A DNA stretch of 64,000 bases from DASXBA01 sp036406475 (GCA_036406475.1 DASXBA010000050.1:1-64000), one strand, 5' to 3'; positions 1 through 7,884 are shown, numbered from the stretch's first letter. Program-made: numbers and translations. Notes: generated by a model from the letters alone, not told the origin.

Positions 1-623
1 TCCTGGTCGGTGACCATGTAGGGCGAGATGTAGCCCTTGTCGAACTGCATGCCCTCGGTGAACTCGAGGTCCATGCCGAACGTCTGGCCCTCCTCGACGT
101 TGACCACGCCGTCCTTGCCGACCTTGTCGATCGCGTCGGCGATCACATCGCCGATCTCGTCGTCGGCGGCGGAGATGGCCGCGACGCGCGCGATCTGCTC
201 CTTGCCGGAGATCTCCGTGGACTGGTCGGAGATGCTCTCGACCACCTGGTCCACGGCCTTCTCGATGCCCCGCCGCAGCGCGAGCGGGTTGGCACCGGCG
301 GCCACGTTCTTGAGGCCCTTGCGGACGATGTCCTGGGCGAGAACGGTGGCGGTGGTGGTGCCGTCGCCGGCCACGTCGTTGGTCGCCGTGGCGACCTCGC
401 GGACCAGCTGGGCGCCCTGGTTCTCGAAGACGTCCTCGATCTCGATCTCGCGCGCGATGGTCACGCCGTCGTTCGTGATCGTGGGGGCGCCGAACTTCTT
501 GTCGAGCACCACGTAGCGGCCCTTGGGACCGAGCGTGACCTTCACCGCGTTCGCGACGGAGTCCACGCCCGCCTCGAGCGCCCTACGGGCGTCGGCGTCG
601 TACTTGAGCTCCTTGTGAGCCAT
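1..623 (-). CDS. groEL: Chaperonin GroEL, N-terminal part (cut by window edge)
   Basis: Minus-strand reading gives about 207 residues starting MAHKELKYDADARRALEAG, typical of GroEL, the 60-kDa ATP-dependent folding chamber subunit of the cytoplasm. Visible family motifs include VTLGPKGRYVVLDKKFG and the ATP-site block DGTTTATVLAQ, followed by ANPLALRRGI. The ATG at 621-623 has a GGAGG ribosome site about 10 bases upstream. The gene follows groES after 18 bases, the usual groESL order, so it should share the CIRCE-controlled promoter. The C-terminal part, including any Gly-Met tail, lies outside the window. Identification is by sequence pattern and is secure. Confidence 0.96.
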   Translation of the reverse strand, partial: MAHKELKYDADARRALEAGVDSVANAVKVTLGPKGRYVVLDKKFGAPTITNDGVTIAREIEIEDVFENQGAQLVREVATATNDVAGDGTTTATVLAQDIVRKGLKNVAAGANPLALRRGIEKAVDQVVESISDQSTEISGKEQIARVAAISAADDEIGDVIADAIDKVGKDGVVNVEEGQTFGMDLEFTEGMQFDKGYISPYMVTDQ

Positions 624-641
624 TTCTTCTAGACCTCCGTA

Positions 642-932
642 TTAAGCGACCTTGGCGAGCACGTCCGACTCGCGGAGAACGAGCAGATCGTCGCCCTCCA
701 CCTCGATCTCGGTGCCGCCGTACTTGGAATAGAGGACCTCGTCGCCCTCCGAGACATCCAGCGGAATGCGATTCCCGCTGTCTTCGCTGAGCTTGCCGTC
801 CCCGACCGCCAGGACCTTGCCCCGCTGGGGCTTCTCCTTGGCCGTGTCGGGGAGGACGATGCCGCTCGCGGTCGTCTCTTCTTCCTCGATTGCCTTGACG
901 ATCAAGCGATCGCCCAGGGGCTTGAGCTTCAT
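642..932 (-). CDS. groES: Co-chaperonin GroES
   Basis: A 96-residue protein beginning MKLKPLGDRLIVKAIEEEE, the standard start of GroES, the heptameric lid of the GroEL chamber. The mobile-loop region (ETTASGIVLPDTAKEKPQ) and the dome/barrel segment (GDEVLYSKYGGTEIEVEG) are both present and the length is normal. A longer reading frame extends upstream to 1016 but runs through the CIRCE operators; the ATG at 930-932 is preferred because the family begins there and a GGAGG lies just upstream. It is the first gene of a groES-groEL operon. Confidence 0.97.
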   Translation of the reverse strand: MKLKPLGDRLIVKAIEEEETTASGIVLPDTAKEKPQRGKVLAVGDGKLSEDSGNRIPLDVSEGDEVLYSKYGGTEIEVEGDDLLVLRESDVLAKVA

Positions 933-961
933 CTGCCGAACCTCCGTCGAAAGTTTGCGAA

Positions 962-988
962 TTGGCACTCTGCGAGCGTGAGTGCCGG
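962..988. promoter_or_regulatory. CIRCE operator (proximal copy)
   Basis: TTGGCACTC, nine bases, then GAGTGCCGG. This matches the CIRCE inverted repeat (TTAGCACTC-N9-GAGTGCTAA) bound by the heat-shock repressor HrcA. It lies 30 bases upstream of the groES start, inside the probable 5' leader. Confidence 0.92.
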
Positions 989-989
989 A

Positions 990-1016
990 TTGGCACTCTA
1001 GCAAGGAGAGTGCCAA
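990..1016. promoter_or_regulatory. CIRCE operator (distal copy, perfect 9-bp arms)
   Basis: TTGGCACTC, nine bases, then GAGTGCCAA, a perfect inverted repeat one base away from the proximal copy. On the minus strand a TAGAGT (1000-995) within it could serve as the groES -10 box, so HrcA binding here would block the promoter directly. Confidence 0.93.
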
Positions 1017-1021
1017 TAACG

Positions 1022-1094
1022 GTCGCTAGGCGTTAGGCGCTAGTCGCTAGGAACGACCCAGGTCTGCAGCCCTAGCGACTTGCGACTAGCGACT
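1022..1094. repeat. Dispersed hairpin repeat, family A, copy 1
   Basis: The left arm is built from the unit GTCGCTAGG/CGCTAG repeated about three times (1022-1051). The right arm (1071-1094) reads CCTAGCGACTTGCGACTAGC and can pair with it over about 24 bases with a mismatch, leaving a roughly 20-base loop that starts GAACG. It lies between the ASCH gene and the groES promoter. A close relative is found at 45737-45811. There is no T-run, so a simple terminator role is doubtful. Confidence 0.8.
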
Positions 1095-1492
1095 CAGTTC
1101 TGGCCCGCCCCACCCCTGCGGAGCCGCTCCGCGATTTCGGGCGGCCGGTCGCTGATCTGGCTGAAGCGCACCACCGTGACGGTGTCGTCCATCTCGACCT
1201 TTCGGCCGTAGATCTGCTCCAGGAAGTGGACCATCTCGTCCAGGCGGCGGAACTCGGGGTTGTCGTGCTCGATGTCGCGCGGGGAGAGCTCCGAGACCTT
1301 CTTGATCTCGACGGAGTCGATCACCGCGTCGAATATCCGCTCGCGGGGCGAGTGCTGGAAGCCGACCGTGATCATCACGACCTCCCCCTTGCTGTACTTC
1401 TTGCTCTTGTCGCCCAGCCGGATCGTCGCGGTCTTTCGGCCGCGCTTGAGCTGGTCGACGAACAGGGGCGAGTAGAAGTTGAGGACGAACAC
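1094..1492 (-). CDS. ASCH-domain protein
   Basis: A 132-residue protein starting with GTG at 1492 (FVLNFYSPLFVDQLKRGRKT). The early KRGRKTATIRLGDKSKKYSKGE segment is characteristic of ASCH domains, PUA-like beta-barrel folds thought to bind RNA or nucleotides. Its precise role is unknown. It is the last gene of an apparent minus-strand operon: 11 bases follow the NUDIX gene, which itself overlaps pcm. The stop codon adjoins the family A hairpin repeat. The domain assignment is fairly sure, the biochemical function is not. Confidence 0.7.
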   Translation of the reverse strand: MFVLNFYSPLFVDQLKRGRKTATIRLGDKSKKYSKGEVVMITVGFQHSPRERIFDAVIDSVEIKKVSELSPRDIEHDNPEFRRLDEMVHFLEQIYGRKVEMDDTVTVVRFSQISDRPPEIAERLRRGGAGQN

Positions 1493-1503
1493 GACGGCGG
1501 AGC

Positions 1504-1920
1504 CTACCTTCCGCGCCGCAGCGCCGACAGTGCCGCTTCCGCCATCTCCCGCTCGCCCTTGTAGGTGAGCTCGGCGGCCGCCTCCTCGAGCGGCATCCAG
1601 GCGGCCGACTGGACCTCGTCGTCGTGGTTCTCCACGCTTCCGGAGCGATAGCGGAAGAGGAAGAAGCTGACGATCTTCAGCACGCGATCGCCGTCGCGCC
1701 AGTACCAGTAGCGAATGTCGCCGAGCTTCTCGACGAGCTCGCCCTCGACGCCGGCTTCCTCACGTGCCTCGCGAGCGGCGGCCTCGGCGGCGGGCTCCCT
1801 GCCCTCGGGGTGACCCTTGGGCAGGGCGACCACGTCCTCGCGGACGCGGATCACGGCCACGAACGGCCGGCCGCGGAAGTTGCGGATCACGAGCCCGCCG
1901 CTCGAGAACTCGCGGATCAC
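1504..1920 (-). CDS. NUDIX hydrolase
   Basis: A 138-residue protein that would hydrolyse a nucleoside-diphosphate-linked substrate; the substrate cannot be read from sequence. The full NUDIX box is visible: G-x5-E-x7-REAREEAGV (about residues 37-58), the Mg2+-binding and catalytic loop. The start is taken as the GTG at 1918-1920, which forms a GTGA overlap with the pcm stop and implies translational coupling. A longer frame runs upstream but is the wrong frame of pcm. It may be a housecleaning enzyme acting beside protein-repair methyltransferase Pcm. Confidence 0.85.
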   Translation of the reverse strand: MIREFSSGGLVIRNFRGRPFVAVIRVREDVVALPKGHPEGREPAAEAAAREAREEAGVEGELVEKLGDIRYWYWRDGDRVLKIVSFFLFRYRSGSVENHDDEVQSAAWMPLEEAAAELTYKGEREMAEAALSALRRGR

Positions 1921-2579
1921 TCGTCCTCTTCGGGGACGAGCGGGACGAAGCGAACCGCGACGACCGCCTCCTCGCGGCCGTCGCGGAAGCGCATCAGGTG
2001 CTCGCGGCCCTTGCGTTCCACGGGGCAGACGAGCGTCCCGCCCGGCGCAAGCTGCTCGAGCAGGGGAGCCGGCGGCTCGTTGAGCGCGGCGGCGGTCACG
2101 GAGATGCCGTCGAACGGGGCCCGGTCCGGCGCTCCGCGGGTGCCGTCGCCCACGCGGACCTCGACGTTGTCGTAGCCGAGCCTCGCGAGGGTCGCGCGCG
2201 CCGGCTCGGCGAGGCTTTCGTAGCGCTCGATCGTCACGACCTCGTGGCAGAGCCGCGACAGCACCGCGGCCGCGTAGCCCGAGCCGGTGCCCACCTCGAG
2301 CACGAGCTCGTGACCCTCGAGATCCAGGAGCGAAGCCATGCAGGCGACGATCCAAGGCTGCGAGATCGTCTGACCCTCGCCGATCCGCAGCGCGCCGTCG
2401 CGGTAGGCGTCGCGGACCATGTCCTCGGGCACGAAGCGCTCGCGCGGCACCGCGCCCATCGCCGCCAGCACGCGCTCGTCCCCGATCCCGCGCCGCCGGA
2501 GCTGGCGCTCGACCATGCGGGCGCGCCTGCGCGCGAAGGGGTCGTCAGTGGATGTAGTTACGGAGCCGTTCCGGCTCAT
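1917..2579 (-). CDS. pcm: Protein-L-isoaspartate O-methyltransferase
   Basis: A 220-residue SAM-dependent enzyme that methylates isoaspartyl residues in damaged proteins so they can return to aspartate. Visible signatures are RMVERQLRRRGI near the N-terminus, the PIMT motif GQTISQPWIVACM and the SAM-binding LEVGTGSGYAAAVLS. The ATG at 2577-2579 was chosen because GGGGGAAGG lies about 8 bases upstream; it overlaps the Crp gene end by 35 bases. A shorter start at MVERQL (2516) is possible. It is coupled to the NUDIX gene by a GTGA overlap. Confidence 0.93.
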   Translation of the reverse strand: MSRNGSVTTSTDDPFARRRARMVERQLRRRGIGDERVLAAMGAVPRERFVPEDMVRDAYRDGALRIGEGQTISQPWIVACMASLLDLEGHELVLEVGTGSGYAAAVLSRLCHEVVTIERYESLAEPARATLARLGYDNVEVRVGDGTRGAPDRAPFDGISVTAAALNEPPAPLLEQLAPGGTLVCPVERKGREHLMRFRDGREEAVVAVRFVPLVPEEDE

Positions 2580-3246
2580 GCACGGTGACCTTCCCCCGCC
2601 CGAGCGTGACCACGCCCGCGCGCTCCAGGGTGGCGAGGAAGCGGCTTGCACTCTCCCGCGAGGTCCCCGCGAGATGCGCGATCTCGGCCTGCGTGGCCTC
2701 GATCAGGACCTCCGCTCCGGGCTCCCCCTCGGCCGCCCGGGCGATCGTCTGCGCCAGCAGCGCGCTGGCCACGCGGCCGGCGACGGTCTGGAAGGACTGC
2801 TGGAGCAGGCGCTCGGTGGTCCGGCTCACGCGCTCCGCCAGGGCGGCGAGCAGCTTGGTGGCGATGTCGGGGTTGCGCTTGATCAGGCGCTGGAGGTCGG
2901 GGGCGAGGAGAGCCACCGCGCTCGTCTCCTCGATCGCCTCGGCCGTGGCCGACCGCGGCTCGGCCCGGAACATCGCGAGCTCGCCGAACATGCCGCCGGC
3001 GCGCAGCTCCGCCAAGGCGATCATCCGGCCGTCCTGATGCTCGCGCGTGAGGATCACCGCGCCGTCCTTGATCAGGTAGCAGGTGTCGCCCGGATCGCCC
3101 TCGCGGAAGATGACCTCGCCCCGCTGCCAGGTGCGCGGTACGGCCACCTGCGCGACCTCGTCCAGCTCGCGCTCGGAGAGGTCGGCGAAGACCTCGGTCC
3201 GAGCAAGGAGCGCTGCCGTCTCCTCGCCGCTCGGCATACGGCGCAT
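2545..3246 (-). CDS. Crp/Fnr-family transcription regulator
   Basis: About 233 residues. The N-terminal cyclic-nucleotide-binding barrel is clear (LSERELDEVAQVAVPRTWQRG, then REGDPGDTCYLIKDG and GGMFGELAMF with the phosphate-binding cassette RAEPRSATAEA). A C-terminal winged-helix HTH follows (TQAEIAHLAGTSRESASRFL). It should bind cAMP or a related ligand and DNA. Starts at 3246 (MRRMPSG) and 3237 (MPSG) are both possible. Only 13 bases separate it from the divergent threonine dehydratase start. It is the first gene of the Crp-pcm-NUDIX-ASCH operon. Confidence 0.93.
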   Translation of the reverse strand: MRRMPSGEETAALLARTEVFADLSERELDEVAQVAVPRTWQRGEVIFREGDPGDTCYLIKDGAVILTREHQDGRMIALAELRAGGMFGELAMFRAEPRSATAEAIEETSAVALLAPDLQRLIKRNPDIATKLLAALAERVSRTTERLLQQSFQTVAGRVASALLAQTIARAAEGEPGAEVLIEATQAEIAHLAGTSRESASRFLATLERAGVVTLGRGKVTVHEPERLRNYIH

Positions 3247-3259
3247 AATCTTGCACGGG

Positions 3260-4441
3260 ATGGCAGTAGCCGGCCCGACCGTTACCGAGAGGGACGTCGA
3301 GGACGCGGCCACTCTGCTCGAGGGACGCGTCCGCGAGACGCCCATGCTGCCCGCGGGCGAGCTCTCGCGCCACGTCGGCGCGAGGACGCTCCTCAAGGCC
3401 GAGAACCTCCAGCTCACGGGCTCGTTCAAGGTACGCGGCGCGCTCAACACGATCGCCCGGCTGTCGCCGGACGAGCTCGACTGCGGCGTGGTGGCCGCGA
3501 GCGCCGGCAACCACGCGCAGGCGGTCGCCTGGGCGGCCCGCGGCGCCGGCGCCCGGGCGAAGCTCGTGATGCCGTCCACCGCCCCGCTGGCCAAGGTCGC
3601 CGCCGTCCGCGACTACGAGGGCGAGGTGAAGCTGGTCGAGGGGAGCTACGACGCCGCGGGCGAGGAGGCAGCGCGGGTGGCGGAGGAGGAGGGGCGCACG
3701 CTGATCCACGCGTTCGACCAGGCGAGCATCGTGGCCGGCCAGGGGACGGTCGGGCTCGAGATCGGCCGCCAGGACCCGGACGTCGGCCTCGTCGTGGTGC
3801 CGGTGGGCGGCGGCGGGCTCTCCAGCGGGATCGCGGTCGCCCTCGCGGGCCGGGCGCGCATCGTCGGCGTGCAGGCCGAGGAGCGCGCCGGCGCGACGAT
3901 CTGCGACGGGATCGCGATCAAGCGCCCGGGAGCGTTCACGGGCCCCCTGGTCGAGCGCTTCCTCGACGAGCTGGTCACGGTTTCGGACGACGAGGTGGCG
4001 GAGGCGATGGTGCTGCTACTCGAGCGCTCGAAGCAGGTGGTTGAGCCGGCCGGCGCGGTGGGCGTGGCGGCGCTCCTCCACGGCCGCATCGCGGCGCCCG
4101 CCTCGGGCTCCGTCTGCGCGGTGCTCTCGGGCGGCAACGTGGACGCCTCGCTCCTGTCCGAGTGCATCCGGCTGGGCGAGACCGCCGCGGGCCGCCGGAT
4201 GGTTATCGGCACCGTGATCCCCGACCGTCCCGGCGCACTGGCCGGCCTCCTGCGGCTGGTGGCCGAGCACGGCGCGAACGTCGTGGACGTCGAGCACCTC
4301 CGCGACGGCATAGACCTGCATGTGCGCGAGACCGCGATCAAGCTCGTGCTCCAGATCCGCGGACCCGACAACGGTCGCGAGATCGTCGAGGCCGCCCGGG
4401 CCGAGGGCTTCGCGGTCGCGGTGGAGCGGGAGGTCGTCTAG
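3260..4441 (+). CDS. ilvA: Threonine dehydratase (PLP-dependent, ACT domain)
   Basis: A 393-residue enzyme converting L-threonine to 2-oxobutanoate and ammonia, the entry to isoleucine synthesis or threonine catabolism. The PLP lysine is K57 in LTGSFKVRGA; the glycine-rich phosphate loop VPVGGGGLSSG lies near residues 180-190. The C-terminal segment from about residue 315 (VIGTVIPDRPGALAGLL) is an ACT domain, suggesting allosteric control. The ATG at 3260 has no clear Shine-Dalgarno; a TAATCT 8 bases upstream would fit a leaderless mRNA. IlvA and TdcB types are not separated with certainty. Confidence 0.9.
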   Translation: MAVAGPTVTERDVEDAATLLEGRVRETPMLPAGELSRHVGARTLLKAENLQLTGSFKVRGALNTIARLSPDELDCGVVAASAGNHAQAVAWAARGAGARAKLVMPSTAPLAKVAAVRDYEGEVKLVEGSYDAAGEEAARVAEEEGRTLIHAFDQASIVAGQGTVGLEIGRQDPDVGLVVVPVGGGGLSSGIAVALAGRARIVGVQAEERAGATICDGIAIKRPGAFTGPLVERFLDELVTVSDDEVAEAMVLLLERSKQVVEPAGAVGVAALLHGRIAAPASGSVCAVLSGGNVDASLLSECIRLGETAAGRRMVIGTVIPDRPGALAGLLRLVAEHGANVVDVEHLRDGIDLHVRETAIKLVLQIRGPDNGREIVEAARAEGFAVAVEREVV

Positions 4442-4497
4442 CCGCCGGCCGGCGCCGCTTGCGGGTACCCGAGACGTGTGAGAGGGTCCGCCGACCC

Positions 4498-5430
4498 GTG
4501 GCCGGCGACAAGACAGCCTTCCTCTTCCCGGGCCAGGGGTCCCAGAAGGTCGGCATGGACGCCGCGCTCAGGGAGAGCGATCCGGACGTCCTGCGCGGCT
4601 ACCTCGACCGCGCCGACGAGATCTCCGGCCAGCCGGTCAGCCAGTACGTCGAAGAGGGGCCGATGGAGATGCTCACCCGCACCGACATCGCGCAGCCGGC
4701 GCTCTTCTCGGTGTCGATGGCGGTCCTGGACGTGGCCCGCGACCTCGGCATGAGCGCCGACTTCGTCGCCGGGCACAGCCTCGGCGAGTACACGGCCGCC
4801 GCCGTCTCGGGCGCGCTCAGCCCGGACGACGCGCTTCCGCTCGTGTGCGAGCGCGGGCGGCTGATGAACGAGATCCAGAACGAGCGCCCGGGGGCGATGG
4901 CCGCCATCATCGGCCTGCCGCGCGAGCAGGTCGAAGAGCTCTGCTCCCAGGCCTCCGAGGCCGGGCTCGTGGCGCCGGCCAACATCAACTCCGAGGCCCA
5001 GATCGTCGCCTCGGGCGAGGACGCAGGGATCGATCGGCTGGTCGAGCTGGCGCAGGAGGCCGGCGCCAAGCGCGCGCTGCGCCTCCAGGTTGGCGCCGCC
5101 TTTCACAGCGAGTCGATGAAGCCGGTGCAGGAGCAGATGGCGGCGAAGATGGACGAGCTCGACTGGTCGGATCCCGAGACGCCGCTCGTGGCCAACTGGT
5201 CGGGAGAGATCGTCACGACGGGCGACGGCGTCCACCAGGCGCTCGTCGCCCAGATCGCCAGTCCCGTGCTCTGGCTCGACTGCGTCCGCACCCTGCGCGA
5301 GGCCGGCTGCCAGAAGTTCGTCGAGCTCGGCCCCGGCCGCGTGCTCAGCGGGCTGGTCCGCCAGATCGACCCCGAGGCCGAGTTCGTGAACGCGGACTCC
5401 CGCGAGGCGCTGGCCGCCCTCGCGGCCTGA
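4498..5430 (+). CDS. fabD: Malonyl-CoA:ACP acyltransferase FabD
   Basis: A 310-residue enzyme moving malonyl groups from CoA to acyl carrier protein, used by fatty-acid synthase and usually borrowed by type II polyketide synthases. Visible are FLFPGQGSQKVGM at the N-terminus, the nucleophile S94 in GHSLGEY, and catalytic H202 in AAFHSESM. The GTG at 4498 is chosen because the family begins a few residues before FPGQGSQ and GAGAGG lies upstream. No other fatty-acid gene surrounds it; the polyketide locus begins 1 kb downstream, so service to that pathway is plausible. It is convergent with the FHA gene, 3 bases apart. Confidence 0.95.
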   Translation: MAGDKTAFLFPGQGSQKVGMDAALRESDPDVLRGYLDRADEISGQPVSQYVEEGPMEMLTRTDIAQPALFSVSMAVLDVARDLGMSADFVAGHSLGEYTAAAVSGALSPDDALPLVCERGRLMNEIQNERPGAMAAIIGLPREQVEELCSQASEAGLVAPANINSEAQIVASGEDAGIDRLVELAQEAGAKRALRLQVGAAFHSESMKPVQEQMAAKMDELDWSDPETPLVANWSGEIVTTGDGVHQALVAQIASPVLWLDCVRTLREAGCQKFVELGPGRVLSGLVRQIDPEAEFVNADSREALAALAA

Positions 5431-5433
5431 CCC

Positions 5434-6420
5434 CTACTCGGCCGGCTTCAGCACCCAGCGACCCTCCTGCTGCGTGAGGGTCACGCGGTCCGCGCCGTCG
5501 GCCAGCTCGATCGTCGCTTCGCCGGCCTCCATGTCGATCCGCACCTCCAGCGAGACCACCGGTGGCGCCTCGGCGGCGGGCTCGGGCTCCGGCTCGACCG
5601 GGACGGGCGCCGGGGTGACCGTGTCCTGCGGCGGGCCGCTCGGCGGCGGCATCTCGGCCGGCTCGGGCTCCGGCTCGACCGGGACGGGCGGCGGGGTGAC
5701 GGTCTCCTGCGGCGGTCCCGTCGGCGGCGGCATGTCCGCCGCGGGCGGCGGGGGCGGAGGAGGCGGTGGCGGGAAGGTGGGCTCGTCCGGCGCCGGCGGC
5801 TCGGCCGAAGGCTCGAAGGGCGCCTGCGGCTCGAAGGGCGGCGGCTGTGGCGGCTCGGGCGGCGCCTGCGGCTCGAAGGGCGGCGGCTGCGGCGGCCCGG
5901 GGGCGGGGGCCTGGGGGCCGGCGGCCGGAGCCTGCGGCTCGAACGGCGGCGCCTGCTCCTCGGCCGGCTTGACGAAGGTGTCGCCGCCCTGGGCGGGGCC
6001 GGGCTCCGGCGGGGCGGCGGGCTCGGGCTCCGGCGGCGCCGGGATGTCGCTGGGCACCCCCGCGATCCGCGTGGCGCCGAGGTCGTCCTGCGCGGGAGTG
6101 CCGATGTCGGGCGGCGGCGGCGGGGCGGGCTGCTCGAGGTGCACGAGCAGGCGCGTCCCTCCGACCTCCACGTAGTCACCGTTCACGAGCTGGTGCGGCG
6201 CCTGGAGGCGGTCGCCGTTTACGAAGGTGCCGTTCATCGAGCCGAGGTCCTCGATCACGTAGCCCTCGCCCGACCGGCTGACGCGCGCGTGCTGCCGGGA
6301 GATCTCCGGATCGTCGCCCAGCCGGCCCTCGACGGACGACGTGCGGCCGATCACCAGCTCCTCCTCGACGGCGATGTCGGAGCCCGTCGAGTTGCCCTCA
6401 ACGGCCTGCAGCTTCAGCAT
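5434..6420 (-). CDS. FHA-domain protein with long proline-rich linker
   Basis: 328 residues. An N-terminal FHA phosphothreonine-binding domain (about 1-95) shows LVIGRTSS, DDPEISRQHARVSR and DLGSMNGTFVNGDRL. It is followed by a very Pro/Ala/Glu-rich disordered stretch (about 98-275), and a C-terminal beta-rich module of about 40 residues (VSLEVRIDMEAGEATIELAD). No membrane segment is visible. It probably reads the output of a Ser/Thr kinase not encoded here. Its start is 3 bases after the stop of the TcmI-like cyclase, so the two are probably co-transcribed. Confidence 0.82.
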   Translation of the reverse strand: MLKLQAVEGNSTGSDIAVEEELVIGRTSSVEGRLGDDPEISRQHARVSRSGEGYVIEDLGSMNGTFVNGDRLQAPHQLVNGDYVEVGGTRLLVHLEQPAPPPPPDIGTPAQDDLGATRIAGVPSDIPAPPEPEPAAPPEPGPAQGGDTFVKPAEEQAPPFEPQAPAAGPQAPAPGPPQPPPFEPQAPPEPPQPPPFEPQAPFEPSAEPPAPDEPTFPPPPPPPPPPAADMPPPTGPPQETVTPPPVPVEPEPEPAEMPPPSGPPQDTVTPAPVPVEPEPEPAAEAPPVVSLEVRIDMEAGEATIELADGADRVTLTQQEGRWVLKPAE

Positions 6421-6423
6421 GCG

Positions 6424-6771
6424 TCAACCCTCCGCGTCGGGTGGAGTGGGTGGGTCCCAAGAGTAGAACTCGCGCGCCTGGGCGTCCTTGGGCGACTTCC
6501 AGGTCTCCGGGTCGTACGGCGTGATGAACGCGTCCAGCTTGTCGCTGATCTCCCGGAACAGCGGATGGTCGCGCACCTGGTCGACCGCCTCGGCGAAGTC
6601 GTCGTCGGTCTCCACGTAGTGGACGTAGACGTCATCGAGCACGAACAGGCTGCGATGGCGAACGCCGGCCATGCGCGGCAGCTCGCTCTCGTCGGACTCG
6701 GCGAACAGCTTCGCCACTGCTTCTTCCGATCCCGGCTTGATCTTGGCGATGATGCAGCCGCGCTTGATCAT
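6424..6771 (-). CDS. TcmI-type polyketide cyclase
   Basis: 115 residues. The sequence SELPRMAGVRHRSLFVLDDV, the phrase HPLFREISDKLDAFITPYDP and the C-terminal REFYSWDP match the TcmI/WhiE-ORFVII family, ferredoxin-fold cyclases that close late rings of aromatic polyketides. The ATG at 6769-6771 has AAGGGCAGG just upstream; a longer frame starting at 6828 lacks support. It is cotranscribed with the FHA gene downstream, and divergent from the small monooxygenase at 6822. It supports an aromatic, multicyclic product for the neighbouring KS/CLF system. Confidence 0.85.
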   Translation of the reverse strand: MIKRGCIIAKIKPGSEEAVAKLFAESDESELPRMAGVRHRSLFVLDDVYVHYVETDDDFAEAVDQVRDHPLFREISDKLDAFITPYDPETWKSPKDAQAREFYSWDPPTPPDAEG

Positions 6772-6821
6772 CCTGCCCTTTCTCTCGATTTGCGGCGAGC
6801 GTAACCGATAGAGTCGCCCGT

Positions 6822-7127
6822 CTGGCAAAGGCCCGTTTCATCCTCGACGCGACCCTCAAGCCCGGCAAGGAGGACGAGCTCCTGGCCGCCTACGATGCGC
6901 TCGCAAGGCGCGTCGCAGAGGGTGTTCCGGGCCACATCTCCCATCAGCTCTGCCAGGGGATCGACCACCCCGAGCGCTGGACCATCACCAGCGAGTGGGA
7001 GGACGTCGAGTCCGCGCGGGCGTGGCTCTCCTCGGAGGAGCACCACGCGCTGATCGGGAAGCTGCGCGACCTCTGGGCCGGAGCCGAGCCGCTCAGCTAC
7101 GAGGTGCGCGTCGAGACGACGCACTAG
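6822..7127 (+). CDS. Antibiotic biosynthesis monooxygenase-like small protein, apparent CTG start
   Basis: About 101 residues reading MAKARFILDATLKPGKEDEL if CTG at 6822 initiates. It shows the dimeric alpha/beta-barrel (ABM) pattern, with PGHISHQLCQGIDHPERWTI and SEWEDVESARAWLSSEEHHA. ABM relatives oxidise aromatic polyketides without cofactors or act as cyclase-like proteins. The conserved frame has no upstream ATG, GTG or TTG, so initiation at CTG is inferred; a TAGAGT at 6809-6814 would place the transcript start close to it (leaderless). It ends in a CTAG shared with the convergent aromatase stop. Confidence 0.7.
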   Translation: MAKARFILDATLKPGKEDELLAAYDALARRVAEGVPGHISHQLCQGIDHPERWTITSEWEDVESARAWLSSEEHHALIGKLRDLWAGAEPLSYEVRVETTH

Positions 7128-7609
7128 TCGTCGTCGCCGTCGTCGTCCTCGTCCGAGGACGCCTCCTTCTCGAGCCGCTCCTTGATGACGCCCATCTGCT
7201 CCTTGGTGTTCTTGTTCATGTAGTCCTCGGCCGTCTCGTCGTCGGCCGGGGCCTCCTCCTTCATCGAGAAGTCCTGGACCCAGCGCATCTTGGTGCCGCC
7301 GTCCTCCTCCTCGAAGTACCACTCGATGTTCATGTACTCGAAGGGGCCGGTCTCGATCCGCTTGGACTTCGACTGGTAGTTGTCCGGGTCGGCCACGCGC
7401 TCGGACGTCCAGCTCCAGACCTGTCCGTCGTACTCCGGGTCAGGGTGCGTCGTGAGCCGGAAGGTGACCTTGTCCCCCTCTTCCTCGAGCACCTCCGCCT
7501 TGGCGTACTCGCTGAACAGGTTCGGCCAGCTCTCGATGTCCATCATCCGGTCCCACACGAAGTCGCGCGGGGCGTCGATGACCACCTCGTTGTCGGTATG
7601 GGCTGCCAC
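7124..7609 (-). CDS. SRPBCC polyketide aromatase/cyclase (WhiE ORFVI-type)
   Basis: 161 residues of the START/Bet v1-like helix-grip fold. The motifs VVIDAPRDFVWDRMMDIESWP and the central WSWTSERV and WYFEEEDGGTKMRWVQDFSM resemble single-domain aromatase/cyclases such as the TcmN N-terminal domain and WhiE-ORFVI, which close and aromatise the first ring of a poly-beta-ketone. The C-terminus is a run of acidic residues (DEDDDGDDD), unusual for the family. The GTG start at 7609 overlaps the last base of the ACP stop, indicating coupled translation. Confidence 0.9.
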   Translation of the reverse strand: MAAHTDNEVVIDAPRDFVWDRMMDIESWPNLFSEYAKAEVLEEEGDKVTFRLTTHPDPEYDGQVWSWTSERVADPDNYQSKSKRIETGPFEYMNIEWYFEEEDGGTKMRWVQDFSMKEEAPADDETAEDYMNKNTKEQMGVIKERLEKEASSDEDDDGDDD

Positions 7610-7872
7610 TACTCGCCTCCGTTCTGCTCGGACAGGCGCTGGTTGACGTACTCGATGCCCTGCCCGACCGTGGTGAGCTTGTCGGCGTCCTCGTCGGGGA
7701 TGGAGAACCCGTATTCCTGCTGGATCGCGAGCTGGATCTCGACGAACGCGAGCGAGTCGAGGCCCATGTCCTCGAAGGTCGCATCGGGATCGTTCACGAC
7801 GTTGTCCTCGGGCACTCCCACCCGCTCGACGAGGATGCGCTTCACGTCCTCGAAGGTGAATTCATCTGCCAA
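7609..7872 (-). CDS. Acyl carrier protein of the type II PKS
   Basis: An 87-residue acidic protein with the phosphopantetheine attachment motif MGLDSLAFVE; S40 is the predicted attachment serine. It carries the growing polyketide between KSalpha/CLF and the tailoring enzymes. It lies 12 bases after the patatin gene stop and directly before the aromatase, the same order (ACP then aromatase) as in whiE-type clusters. The immediate operon context makes a polyketide role far more likely than fatty-acid synthesis. Confidence 0.93.
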   Translation of the reverse strand: MADEFTFEDVKRILVERVGVPEDNVVNDPDATFEDMGLDSLAFVEIQLAIQQEYGFSIPDEDADKLTTVGQGIEYVNQRLSEQNGGE

Positions 7873-7884
7873 GGGGACTCCTCC

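Noticed and set aside
933..1016. N-terminal extension of GroES by 28 residues
   Set aside because: It would translate the CIRCE operators; GroES proteins begin at MKLKPLGDR and the ribosome site supports 932.
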